Assembly: GCA_012964435.1 (NCBI GenBank)
Contig: DTTX01000041.1
Span: 43,695 to 101,259 of the forward strand
Direction: 5' to 3'
Length of the DNA stretch: 57,565 bases
From: Mesonia sp.
GTDB taxonomy: Bacteria > Bacteroidota > Bacteroidia > Flavobacteriales > Flavobacteriaceae
Below, piece by piece: positions 7,815 through 16,071 of the stretch; position 1 is the stretch's first letter, and each line of letters starts with the position of its first letter. The position numbers and the translations under genes are program-made. The notes beneath the pieces were generated by a model. The model ran no database searches. It was not told the origin of the DNA and saw nothing but the letters and a program-made list of their open reading frames with translations.

Positions 7815-9428
7815 TTATTCTCGAACCTTCTTCACTCGTTTTAAATCCAATAAATTGATTGGGTTAATGCCTAAACCTTTTACGTTTTTCTGCGTAAAGC
7901 GAACTACTTGATCATAATATAATGGGACAACTGTAGCTTCTTTCATTACGATCGAATCCATTTGTTGGTAGAGCTGGATTCTGTTTTTTGCTTCAGAAGT
8001 ATTGATAGCTTTTTCGTATAAACGATCGAAGGTGGCCGATTTAAAATGCGTGTAATTAGGTCCGTTGGGTGAAAAATTTTCAGAATAAAATAACGATAAA
8101 TAATTTTCAGCGTCTGGGTAATCGGCGATCCAGCTCGCTCTAAAAATAGCTAATTTACCTGCCGAACGTTGCTGCCGAAGGGTAGAAGGCGGCATCACAT
8201 TGATATTCACTTGTATTCCGATTTTCTGTAATTCTCGCTGAATATATTCTACTAAATCTAAATAGGAAGAGTTAGTGCTTATAGTAACTTCCGGAGAAGT
8301 ATTACCGGTTTCTTCTTGATAAGCGGCTAACAATTCTTTCGCTTTTTGCGGATTGTATTCATAATATTTTTCTCCAGCAAAACCGGGTAAACCTTTTGGG
8401 ATAAATCCGTTTTCTGCCGGCGTACCAATTCCGTTTCGTAAATAGGTAATCATCGTTTCGCGATTAAAACCATAATTGATGGCTTGGCGTAATTGGCGAG
8501 CGTTAATTTCTGGTGTTTCGCTATCCAAGTAAATTCCTAAATATTCGGTATTCAAATAAGGAGCTGAAAGCATTTCAACCCGATTAGCGTATTTTTCTTT
8601 CAGTTTTCCAACCGAAGAAAGTAATTCATCTTTATAAGAAGGATCTAATCCGCTTAGAAAATCGATATTTCCTTGCGCAAATTGTAAAAATTCACTTTGC
8701 TTATCGGGCAAAAAAGTAATGGCGACAGCTTCCAAATAGGGGAGTTGTTCACCGTTTTTATCTTTTTCAAAATAAAGGTTATTCTTTCTAAAAACCAGTT
8801 TTTCGTTAGCTTCCCAACGTTTAAATTTAAACGGACCGGTACCAATTGGATTTTTTCTAAAATCAAGCGTTTCCATTTCCGTGGGAATGACTGAGCAAAA
8901 CTTCATCGATAGCAAGCCTAAAAAGGCAGGAAACGGTTGTTGAAGCTTAATTTTCACGGTAGAATCATTTTCAGCAGTAATGGTTTTTACATATTGCATC
9001 ACCCAACTTCCCGGAGAAGCGAGTTCAGGATTGGTTAAACGCTTCAAACTATAAACCACATCTTTTGCAGTTACAGTTCTGGTCGAGTCTTTTCCGAAAA
9101 TTTCGTGTTTGTGAAAATAGACTTTCTTCCGCAGAGAAAATGTATAGGTTTTAGCGTCTTCAGAAATCGTCCAGCTTTTGGCTAAATCAGGTTGAATATT
9201 TAAGCTGTCATCTAATTGAACCAAGCTATTGTAAAGCTGATTACAAGGCCAAATATTTCGTTGGTCTTTAGCAAAAGCAGGATCTAAAGAAGTAATATTT
9301 GCATGTTCATTATAACGAAAAACCAAATGATCTCGATCGTTATTACTTGTATTTTGACAGGAAATTAGAGATAAAGTAAATACAAAAACTAATATCTTAT
9401 AGAAATGGAAGCGGGAAGTTGGAAGCAC
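7815..9428 (-). CDS. ABC transporter substrate-binding lipoprotein (peptide/nickel family, SBP_bac_5)
   Basis: A 537-residue extracytoplasmic binding protein, family 5 (DppA/OppA-like). A lipobox LISC places the lipidated cysteine at residue 24; the residues after it (QNTSNN) lack an acidic export signal, so periplasmic anchoring is likely. The core reads FRYNEHANITSLDPAF, IGTGPFKFKRWEANEKLVF and QLRQAINYGFNRETMI. The start is GTG at 9428, the only usable start because an in-frame TAA lies two codons upstream. That TAA is the stop of the four-helix-bundle gene, and residues 1-8 are encoded by heptamer repeats, so the 5' end seems rebuilt by an insertion. No permease or ATPase genes are adjacent. 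Confidence 0.9.
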   Translation of the reverse strand: MLPTSRFHFYKILVFVFTLSLISCQNTSNNDRDHLVFRYNEHANITSLDPAFAKDQRNIWPCNQLYNSLVQLDDSLNIQPDLAKSWTISEDAKTYTFSLRKKVYFHKHEIFGKDSTRTVTAKDVVYSLKRLTNPELASPGSWVMQYVKTITAENDSTVKIKLQQPFPAFLGLLSMKFCSVIPTEMETLDFRKNPIGTGPFKFKRWEANEKLVFRKNNLYFEKDKNGEQLPYLEAVAITFLPDKQSEFLQFAQGNIDFLSGLDPSYKDELLSSVGKLKEKYANRVEMLSAPYLNTEYLGIYLDSETPEINARQLRQAINYGFNRETMITYLRNGIGTPAENGFIPKGLPGFAGEKYYEYNPQKAKELLAAYQEETGNTSPEVTISTNSSYLDLVEYIQRELQKIGIQVNINVMPPSTLRQQRSAGKLAIFRASWIADYPDAENYLSLFYSENFSPNGPNYTHFKSATFDRLYEKAINTSEAKNRIQLYQQMDSIVMKEATVVPLYYDQVVRFTQKNVKGLGINPINLLDLKRVKKVRE

Positions 9429-9432
9429 GAAG
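9405..9432 (-). repeat. Left heptamer array flanking the four-helix-bundle gene
   Basis: On the minus strand four consecutive heptamers CTTCGTG, CTTCCAA, CTTCCCG and CTTCCAT (consensus CTTCCNN). They are inverted relative to the array at 9826-9853 and overlap the first codons of the ABC binding protein. Confidence 0.7.
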
Positions 9433-9434
9433 TT

Positions 9435-9788
9435 TTAATTTATGGAGTTTCTAAAAGCAATAATCATATTCATTAGATTGAAGCATTTGTGATATTTTTC
9501 ATTAAATGTTTCTTCACTTACATAGTTTCTATATTTTGCTTTGTATAGACAAGTAACGACTTCTGCTAAAGACCTTATTGAATAACCTAAAAACTTTCTG
9601 TTTTCTGCACTAGTTTGTAAGATTGAACCTTCGGTAATGTTTAATGCCACAGAATCTGCGGCTCTACGAATTTGTGAAGAAAGATTATACATTTCTTTTT
9701 TAGGAAAATTATCTGAAATGAAATTAATTTCTTCTCCTAATTCCATTGAGATTTTCCAAATTTTAAGTTTTTCAAATTTAAAACTCAT
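9435..9788 (-). CDS. Four-helix-bundle protein (23S rRNA intervening-sequence protein family)
   Basis: A 117-residue all-helical protein of the IVP/S23-like family. Characteristic pieces are LKIWKISMELGEEINFISDNFPKKE, the most conserved SQIRRAADSVALNITEGS, and GYSIRSLAEVVTCLYKA. Family members were first seen inside 23S rRNA intervening sequences and are related to the Avd protein of diversity-generating retroelements; the function of stand-alone copies is unknown. It sits between inverted CTTCCNN heptamer arrays. Its TAA is 6 bases before, and in frame with, the GTG start of the ABC binding protein. No reverse transcriptase or template repeat is visible nearby. Confidence 0.88.
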   Translation of the reverse strand: MSFKFEKLKIWKISMELGEEINFISDNFPKKEMYNLSSQIRRAADSVALNITEGSILQTSAENRKFLGYSIRSLAEVVTCLYKAKYRNYVSEETFNEKYHKCFNLMNMIIAFRNSIN

Positions 9789-9825
9789 TTGTAATGTTTA
9801 AAATTCTAATTTAAGAAATAATTGT

Positions 9826-9853
9826 CTTCCAACTTCTAGCTTCAAACTTCCAG
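9826..9853 (+). repeat. Right heptamer array flanking the four-helix-bundle gene
   Basis: Four consecutive heptamers CTTCCAA, CTTCTAG, CTTCAAA and CTTCCAG on the plus strand. They are the inverted counterpart of the array at 9405-9432, so an RNA spanning both could fold back and close around the gene. Confidence 0.7.
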
Positions 9854-9932
9854 AACCTAAATCATTAAAATTTAGACAGATGTCTTAATTGTAAAAAATG
9901 GTAATCCTGCTGCAAAACTCATAATTCATTAC

Positions 9933-9940
9933 TATATTTG
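9933..9940 (+). promoter_or_regulatory. -10 box of mtaB
   Basis: TATATTTG, a perfect TAnnTTTG, 84 bases before the mtaB ATG. The leader ends with AAAGGAG, an unusually clear Shine-Dalgarno for this phylum, about 6 bases before the start. Confidence 0.6.
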
Positions 9941-10023
9941 CACGCGTTTTTGTAAGGAGTAACAAGGCTTATCGCCTAAGTTATTCATCACAATAATACT
10001 AAAAGATTAGGAAAGGAGCTGTT

Positions 10024-11379
10024 ATGATAGATACAAATAAAAATGTAGCATTTTACACGCTAGGTTGTAAGCTTAATTTTTCTGAAACTTCAACGATTGC
10101 CCGTTCATTTGAAAATGAAGGTTTTAATCGTGTAGAGTTTACCGAAAAAGCAGAAATCTATGTGATCAATACGTGTAGCGTTACCGAAAATGCCGATAAA
10201 CGTTTTAAAACTATCGTAAAGCAAGCTCAAAAACTTAATGAAAACGCATTTGTGATCGCCATTGGTTGTTACGCGCAATTAAAGCCAGAGGAGTTGGCCG
10301 ATGTTGAAGGAGTAGATTTAGTATTAGGAGCTACCGAAAAATTTAATATTACCAGTTATTTAAATGAATTACTGAGTCAGCCTGCTGAAACTCGCACCGC
10401 TCAAATCCATTCTTGTGAAATTGATGAAGCCGATTTTTACGTAGGTTCTTATTCGATTGGTGATCGAACGCGCGCATTTTTAAAAGTGCAAGATGGTTGT
10501 GATTATAAATGTACTTATTGTACCATTCCTCTAGCACGCGGAATTTCTCGAAGCGATACCTTAGAAAATGTGCTGAAAAATGCCAAAGAAATTTCTGATC
10601 AAGATATAAAAGAAATAGTATTGACTGGTGTAAATATTGGTGATTACGGAAAAGGTGAATTTGGCAATAAAAAGCACGAGCATACTTTTTTAGAGTTGGT
10701 AAAAGCTTTAGATGAAGTAGAAGGGATCGAGCGTTTAAGAATTTCTTCTATTGAACCTAATTTATTAAAAAACGAAACCATCGATTTTGTTGCGCAAAGC
10801 AATACGTTTGTGCCACATTTTCATATTCCGTTGCAGAGCGGAAGCAATAAATTGTTAGGCTTAATGCGTCGTCGTTACCGTCGAGAATTGTATGTAGATC
10901 GTGTTGAGCAAATTAAAGAAACAATGCCAAACGCTTGTATTGGTGTTGATGTAATTGTCGGTTTTCCCGGTGAAACCGACGAGTTGTTTTTAGAAACTTA
11001 TAACTTCTTGAACGACCTCGATATTTCGTACTTACACGTTTTTACATATTCTGAAAGAGATAATACCATCGCTGCAGAAATGGAAGATGTTGTACCGTTA
11101 AAGGTGAGAAAAAAGCGTAGTAAAATGTTACGTGGTCTTTCAGCTAAAAAGCGAAGAGCGTATTATGAAAGTCAGCTCGGAAATACGCTTACCGTACTTT
11201 TTGAAGGTGAAAATAAAGAAGGTTACATTCACGGATTTACGCAAAATTACGTGAAAGTGAAAATGCCGTGGAATCCGGAATTTGTAAATACACTACATGA
11301 AGTAACTCTAACTGAGATCGATGAAGACGGCTTAGTACGTTTCGATTTAGTGGAGTCGAATTCGAACGTCGCAGTTTAG
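10024..11379 (+). CDS. mtaB: tRNA t6A37 methylthiotransferase MtaB
   Basis: A 451-residue radical-SAM methylthiotransferase making 2-methylthio-N6-threonylcarbamoyladenosine at tRNA position 37. The N-terminal MTTase domain begins FYTLGCKLNFSETSTIAR, with further cluster cysteines in INTCSVTENADKR and IGCYAQ. The radical-SAM cluster motif CxxxCxxC is CDYKCTYC. A C-terminal TRAM domain covers about 380-445. GCKLN rather than GCQMN and the overall pattern favour MtaB over MiaB or RimO. The stop codon overlaps that of the convergent DinB-like gene. Confidence 0.93.
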   Translation: MIDTNKNVAFYTLGCKLNFSETSTIARSFENEGFNRVEFTEKAEIYVINTCSVTENADKRFKTIVKQAQKLNENAFVIAIGCYAQLKPEELADVEGVDLVLGATEKFNITSYLNELLSQPAETRTAQIHSCEIDEADFYVGSYSIGDRTRAFLKVQDGCDYKCTYCTIPLARGISRSDTLENVLKNAKEISDQDIKEIVLTGVNIGDYGKGEFGNKKHEHTFLELVKALDEVEGIERLRISSIEPNLLKNETIDFVAQSNTFVPHFHIPLQSGSNKLLGLMRRRYRRELYVDRVEQIKETMPNACIGVDVIVGFPGETDELFLETYNFLNDLDISYLHVFTYSERDNTIAAEMEDVVPLKVRKKRSKMLRGLSAKKRRAYYESQLGNTLTVLFEGENKEGYIHGFTQNYVKVKMPWNPEFVNTLHEVTLTEIDEDGLVRFDLVESNSNVAV

Positions 11380-11822
11380 TTATCCCGTTTATAAAAAATA
11401 TAATCGGTAACTAAAGGTTCTATTTTATTTCTTCGGAAGTCGGCAACGATTTGCCCTTTATGATGCGTGTAGTGATTGGCGATATGATAAAGAATATCTC
11501 TTATCGAATTGCTGAAGCTTTTTCCTTTTGAATTTTGATAGGGGATTACTTGAGCTAAATCAAACTCTTTAATGATCTGAAGCGTTTTAGCGTGATTTTT
11601 ATCAATTAATTGAGGTAAATCTTTTAAATGGTGAAGTTGATGAACTTCAAATTTTTCTTCCTTTAAAATTCGAGCATTCCAAATTTGATGAGCATTTAGG
11701 CAATGGCAAAACAAATTAAAAGTTGACTGAGGAATTTTTTCTTGGTGAGTTTCAAATTCAGCAACCAACTTTTGATTATAAAAATAATGGTATTCAAAAA
11801 TATCGTTGAGAAAGTCTTTCAT
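11376..11822 (-). CDS. DinB/YfiT-like four-helix metal-binding protein
   Basis: A 148-residue protein of the DinB superfamily. The C-terminal HIANHYTHHKGQIVADFR carries the typical histidine cluster, with a further His near NLFCHCLNAHQIWNARI, consistent with the family's three-histidine metal site. DinB-like proteins often act as thiol- or damage-related transferases, but the substrate is unknown here. It is the last gene of a tight three-gene operon (pirin, GNAT-like, DinB-like) with one base between it and the GNAT-like gene. Confidence 0.8.
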   Translation of the reverse strand: MKDFLNDIFEYHYFYNQKLVAEFETHQEKIPQSTFNLFCHCLNAHQIWNARILKEEKFEVHQLHHLKDLPQLIDKNHAKTLQIIKEFDLAQVIPYQNSKGKSFSNSIRDILYHIANHYTHHKGQIVADFRRNKIEPLVTDYIFYKRDN

Positions 11823-11823
11823 T

Positions 11824-12123
11824 TTAAATATTCATCCCAACCGGTAATAAATCTGAATATTTCGATTTATTAGCCCGAAAGAATTTTTTTACTTCTTTAC
11901 TCGTGGGTACAATTCTAATTCTTCCTTTTTCTTCAATATAATCAAAGATCTTGGTTAGAAATTTTTCTTGATAACCTTGCTCTTGAAGTTTTTCTGATAT
12001 TTCCAATTTCGAAAGAAAAATTTTACGTTCCTGTTCAGAATATTCTAACTTGATGAGATCTCCATCAATTTCAGCTTCAAACTGTCTTAAAAAATCGTTG
12101 TTTTTAATTTCAAAATCTTCCAT
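11824..12123 (-). CDS. Short GNAT-like protein (YjdJ/COG2388 type)
   Basis: A 99-residue minimal GNAT fold. The sequence runs as FEAEIDGDLIKLEYSEQE, then the helix EISEKLQEQGYQEKFLTKIFDYIEEKG, then RIRIVPTSKEVKKFFRANKSKYSDLL, matching the YjdJ-like pattern. The usual G-x-G/A acetyl-CoA loop is represented by EQGYQ, so the enzymatic activity is uncertain. It lies 15 bases after the pirin gene and one base before the DinB-like gene on the same transcript. Confidence 0.75.
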   Translation of the reverse strand: MEDFEIKNNDFLRQFEAEIDGDLIKLEYSEQERKIFLSKLEISEKLQEQGYQEKFLTKIFDYIEEKGRIRIVPTSKEVKKFFRANKSKYSDLLPVGMNI

Positions 12124-12138
12124 AACATTTGTTTTTAA

Positions 12139-12855
12139 TTATTCCATCGGCACTTCAATTAAAAGTATGCGTGCATCCTCTATTACTTCAATTTCTGTAC
12201 CATTTGCTTCCCAAATACCCAACGCATCTCTTTTTTCAAGCGTTTGATCATCGATTTTTATCTTACCGGAGATCAAGAAAATATACATCCCATGGTTTTC
12301 TCGATGTACTTGGTAACTCACTTTTTTACCGGCATCGATGTTTCCTAAATTAAAATAGGTTTGTTGGTGAACCCAAAGCGCGTTACCATCATTATCATCT
12401 TTAGGTGAAACAACGGTTAGCAATTTATTATGTCGATCTTCTGGAGTATATTTTTTCTGGTCGTAACGAGGTTCTACATTTTCAGTTTCTGTAAACACCC
12501 AAATTTGTAAGGTATTAGCCATTTCGGTTTTGCTACCGTTAAACTCGCTGTGTTGTACTCCGCTTCCGGCACTCATTACTTGTACTTCACCTTCGTGAAT
12601 GATACCTTCGTTACCCATAGAGTCTTTATGCTGAAGCGCTCCTGATAACGGAATGGTGATAATTTCCATATTTTGATGCGGGTGCGTTCCAAAACCCATT
12701 CCGCCGTCAATAAAATCATCGTTTAAAACACGTAATGCACCAAATTGTAAACGATTAGGGTTGAAGTAATTAGCGAAACTGAATGAATAGCTGGCTTTTA
12801 ACCATCCGAAGTCTGCAGATCCTCTTGTTGCAGCAGAATGAAAAACTTTTTTCAT
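12139..12855 (-). CDS. Pirin family protein (YhhW-like quercetinase)
   Basis: A 238-residue bicupin of the pirin family. The metal-binding motif of the N-terminal cupin is visible as GFGTHPHQNMEIITIPLSGALQHKDSMG with a later SAGSGVQHSEFN, giving the usual His-His-His-Glu set. The opening SADFGWLKASYSFSFANYFNP is typical of YhhW. YhhW has quercetin 2,3-dioxygenase activity; the natural substrate is unclear. It leads the pirin/GNAT/DinB operon. Confidence 0.92.
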   Translation of the reverse strand: MKKVFHSAATRGSADFGWLKASYSFSFANYFNPNRLQFGALRVLNDDFIDGGMGFGTHPHQNMEIITIPLSGALQHKDSMGNEGIIHEGEVQVMSAGSGVQHSEFNGSKTEMANTLQIWVFTETENVEPRYDQKKYTPEDRHNKLLTVVSPKDDNDGNALWVHQQTYFNLGNIDAGKKVSYQVHRENHGMYIFLISGKIKIDDQTLEKRDALGIWEANGTEIEVIEDARILLIEVPME

Positions 12856-12893
12856 TTTAAATATTTTATAAGATCAAATAGCGAAAGAACTAT

Positions 12894-12901
12894 TATTTTT
12901 G
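12894..12901 (+). promoter_or_regulatory. Possible -10 box of the hydrolase operon
   Basis: TATTTTTG matches TAnnTTTG 53 bases before the hydrolase ATG. There is no TTG at standard spacing, and AT-rich chance matches are possible. Confidence 0.4.
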
Positions 12902-12953
12902 AATTGTAAATTTAGTTTTTTAATATCAGTTTTACTGTTATATCGCTGTTAAA

Positions 12954-13637
12954 ATGGAAGGTACAGAACCCATAACACATGTTTACTTTATGCCGGGAAT
13001 GGCAGCCAATCCAAGTATTTTTGAACATATCAATCTGCCTGATAATTATAAAATTCATTGGTTAAAATGGAAAATACCTTATCATAATGAATGTATGCAT
13101 TCTTACATTACTAGAATGTTAGAAGATGTTGTACATACAAATCCCGTTTTAATTGGAGTTTCTTTTGGAGGAGTGATCGTGCAAGAAATGGCAAAATTAA
13201 TTTCGGTAAAGCGACTAATTTTAGTATCTACCGTAAAATCGAAACACGAATTACCGGCAAGAATGAAGTTAGCACGTAAAACCGGCTTATATAAAATTTT
13301 ACCAACCAGTTTAGCCGGTAGAATTGGCGATCTAGAAAAACTACCCGTTGGAGAGTTTACCCGAAAACGCGCTCATCTATACAAACAATACCTTTCGGTT
13401 AGCGATAAACAGTATTTAGATTGGGCTATACAGAAAATGGTATGTTGGGATCAAGAAGCACCATTAGAAAATACGATTCACATTCATGGAGATTCAGATT
13501 TGGTATTTCCTATAAAAAATATAGAGAATTGCATAATTGTTGAGGGTGGTACACATATTATGATTATTAACCGATTTAGATGGTTTAATCAACATTTAGT
13601 TTCATTAATAGAAGATGGAGCGTTAGTAGAGAATTAA
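12954..13637 (+). CDS. Alpha/beta hydrolase
   Basis: A 227-residue cytosolic alpha/beta hydrolase. The nucleophile elbow is GVSFGG with Ser70, the acid likely the Asp in HIHGDSD and the histidine in EGGTHIMI; the oxyanion region is FMPGMAANPSIF. No lid specificity can be read, so the substrate is unknown. It is the first of three co-directional genes with a lytic transglycosylase (18 bases on) and a cardiolipin synthase, suggesting an envelope or lipid context. Confidence 0.85.
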   Translation: MEGTEPITHVYFMPGMAANPSIFEHINLPDNYKIHWLKWKIPYHNECMHSYITRMLEDVVHTNPVLIGVSFGGVIVQEMAKLISVKRLILVSTVKSKHELPARMKLARKTGLYKILPTSLAGRIGDLEKLPVGEFTRKRAHLYKQYLSVSDKQYLDWAIQKMVCWDQEAPLENTIHIHGDSDLVFPIKNIENCIIVEGGTHIMIINRFRWFNQHLVSLIEDGALVEN

Positions 13638-13655
13638 TATTGAAAAAAATTGAAG

Positions 13656-14609
13656 ATGAAGAAAATAAAGAACGGATTAATGATTATTGGCGTAGTGGCT
13701 ATTGCAGGATTAGGTATTCAAGCCGTGAGTACACAATTGCCTGTTGAAGATTTTAAAGAAGTAGAAACAAAAAAAACAAACGATAAAGCAACTAAAGATT
13801 ATAACGTTTATGCCTTATCGCTGCCAGAAAATTTAAATTTTGCTGGGGAAGTGGTGCCTGTTGAAAACCCCGATATTCATGAACGTATGGATCGCGAATT
13901 GTTAGTAAATACCTATTGGCAATCTAATGGATTATTACTCATTAAAAGAGCGCATAAATACTTCCCGATCATCGAGCCAATTTTAAAGAAAAACGGAATT
14001 CCGGACGATTTTAAATATTTGGCGATTGCCGAAAGCGGACTTACACAAATTGTTTCACCAGCCGGTGCAACGGGTTTTTGGCAGTTAATGGAAGCGACTG
14101 CAGAAGAGCACGGTTTAGAAGTTAACGATAATGTAGACGAACGTTACCATATAGAAAAAGCAACCCAAGCCGCTTGCGAATATTTACAAGAATCTAAAGA
14201 ACGTTTTGGTTCGTGGACGCTCGCAGCAGCAGCTTACAACGCAGGAAATTATGGAATTAGCAAACAACAAGAACGTCAAGATGTAAACGATTATTACGAT
14301 TTACTTTTAGGGGAAGAAACCGGAAGGTATGTGTTTAGAATTTTGGCTTTAAAAGAAATTTTAAGCAATCCGGAGAAGTACGGTTTCAATTTTGAAGAAA
14401 AACACCTTTACCAACCAATTTCTACTCAAAATGTTAAAGTAGATACCGCCGTTACAGACTTTGCGCGTTTTGCTAAAGACTTCGGTATTAATTATAAAAT
14501 CTTAAAAATTCATAATCCTTGGTTAAGAGAAGCACATCTTAACAATAAATCTCGTAAGTTGTACGAAATTAAAATTCCGGAAAAAGGAGTTTACACTTAC
14601 CAACCATAA
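13656..14609 (+). CDS. Membrane-anchored lytic transglycosylase (SLT/MltD-like)
   Basis: A 317-residue murein hydrolase. An N-terminal hydrophobic segment (about 8-24) is followed by an SLT domain with the catalytic glutamate Glu126 in YLAIAESGLTQIVSPAGATGFWQLM and the AAAAYNAGNYG motif. The C-terminal ~70 residues (LHNPWLREAHLN region) look like a partial LysM/YkuD-linked tail. An in-frame TTG at 13650 gives two more residues; ATG at 13656 is preferred. Its TAA overlaps the ATG of the downstream cardiolipin synthase by one base. Confidence 0.9.
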   Translation: MKKIKNGLMIIGVVAIAGLGIQAVSTQLPVEDFKEVETKKTNDKATKDYNVYALSLPENLNFAGEVVPVENPDIHERMDRELLVNTYWQSNGLLLIKRAHKYFPIIEPILKKNGIPDDFKYLAIAESGLTQIVSPAGATGFWQLMEATAEEHGLEVNDNVDERYHIEKATQAACEYLQESKERFGSWTLAAAAYNAGNYGISKQQERQDVNDYYDLLLGEETGRYVFRILALKEILSNPEKYGFNFEEKHLYQPISTQNVKVDTAVTDFARFAKDFGINYKILKIHNPWLREAHLNNKSRKLYEIKIPEKGVYTYQP

Positions 14610-16066
14610 TGTTAGAATTTGTACAGAATAATATTTTTTTAACCTTAATTATTATCAACTATGTAATTGCCATTGGTACGGCAATATTTATTATACTGAA
14701 TAATAGAAATCCCATAACGACCGTGTCTTATATTTTGGCATTGGTCGTTTTGCCGTTTTTAGGCCTTTTGATTTACTACTTTTTTGGTCAAGAATACCGA
14801 AAAGATAAAATGTTTAAGCGTAAAAAGGTGTTTGATAATGAAACGGTTAAAAAATGGGAAAAGAAATTAATGCTGAATGATTATCGGTTAGAGAATTATC
14901 AATCAGATTTTCTTCATAACAAAGTGAACGTTGTTAAACTGCTTCAAAATAATCAAAGAAAACCACTCATCTTTGGTAACGATGTGAAGATCCTTATTAA
15001 TGGCGAAAAGAAGTTTGAATCACTTTTTAAAGATCTAGAAGAAGCTAAAAACCATATTCATGTTGAATATTACATGTTTAACGACGATAAAATTGGTTCT
15101 AAATTTATAGAAGCACTTATTAAAAGAGCAAAAGATGGCATCGATGTTCGTGTAAATTACGATTATGTAGCGAGTGGGATTACCAATAAAACCATCAAAC
15201 AAATGAAAGAAGCCGGGATAGAGATTTTCCCGTTTATGCCGGTTTGGTTTCCTAATTTAACCCGAAAACTCAATTATAGAAATCATCGAAAGATTGTAGT
15301 GATCGACGGGATTATTGGTTATGTTGGCGGAGTAAATGTTTCAGATGAATATGTGAACCCTAACAACACCGGGTATTGGCGAGATACACACTCTAGATTA
15401 AAAGGAAATATTGTAAAATCGATTCAATCTCATTTTTTGTTGAATTGGAATTTTGTTTCTGAACAAGAAATCGAAATTACCGACGATTTTTTTCCTAATG
15501 TTGAAGAAAAATGTGGTGATATCCCTGTGCAAATTGCTGCGAGTGGTCCAGATTCAGACTATCCGCACATTATGGAAGCTATTTTTACAGCCATTAACGG
15601 AGCTGAAGATTACATAAGAATTACCACGCCCTATTTTATACCTAACGATCAAATGCTTACGGCTTTGAAAACAGCGAGTAGGAGAGGAGTCGATATAGAA
15701 ATTTTAATACCTAAAGAAGGAGATTCTTGGGCTGCAAAGTATGCTACAAATTCTTATATCCAAGAATTATTAGAGTCGGGCATAAAAGTTTACCATTATT
15801 GCAAAGGTATGGTTCACGCCAAAACAATGGTGGTCGATGGTTTACTTTCAACTATAGGAACTTCAAATATGGATTATCGTAGTTTTGAAATTAACTTCGA
15901 GATTACAGCTATTTTCTATAATGAAGGAATTAGCAAAAAAATGAAAGAAATTTTTGAAGAAGACGTTGAACATTGTGAAAAAGTAGATATAGAAGATTGG
16001 GAAGATCGTGCCTTTTGGGAGAAAGTTAAAGAATCTTTTAGCAGACTTTGGGCACCGCTACTTTAA
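14609..16066 (+). CDS. cls: Cardiolipin synthase (PLD family, ClsA-like)
   Basis: A 485-residue inner-membrane enzyme that condenses two phosphatidylglycerols to cardiolipin. Two N-terminal transmembrane helices (about 8-30 and 37-60, PLDNc type) precede two PLD domains. Both HKD motifs are intact: His226/Lys228/Asp233 in NHRKIVVIDG and His403/Lys405/Asp410 in VHAKTMVVDG, each followed by the GGxN or GTSNMD signature. It starts inside the transglycosylase stop codon (TAATG), implying translational coupling. Its 3' end lies 5 bases from the convergent TlpA-like gene. Confidence 0.95.
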   Translation: MLEFVQNNIFLTLIIINYVIAIGTAIFIILNNRNPITTVSYILALVVLPFLGLLIYYFFGQEYRKDKMFKRKKVFDNETVKKWEKKLMLNDYRLENYQSDFLHNKVNVVKLLQNNQRKPLIFGNDVKILINGEKKFESLFKDLEEAKNHIHVEYYMFNDDKIGSKFIEALIKRAKDGIDVRVNYDYVASGITNKTIKQMKEAGIEIFPFMPVWFPNLTRKLNYRNHRKIVVIDGIIGYVGGVNVSDEYVNPNNTGYWRDTHSRLKGNIVKSIQSHFLLNWNFVSEQEIEITDDFFPNVEEKCGDIPVQIAASGPDSDYPHIMEAIFTAINGAEDYIRITTPYFIPNDQMLTALKTASRRGVDIEILIPKEGDSWAAKYATNSYIQELLESGIKVYHYCKGMVHAKTMVVDGLLSTIGTSNMDYRSFEINFEITAIFYNEGISKKMKEIFEEDVEHCEKVDIEDWEDRAFWEKVKESFSRLWAPLL

Positions 16067-16071
16067 TAAAA

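Noticed and set aside
9435-9788. Diversity-generating retroelement suggested by an Avd-like four-helix protein
   Set aside because: No reverse transcriptase, template/variable repeat pair or C-type lectin target is visible nearby.
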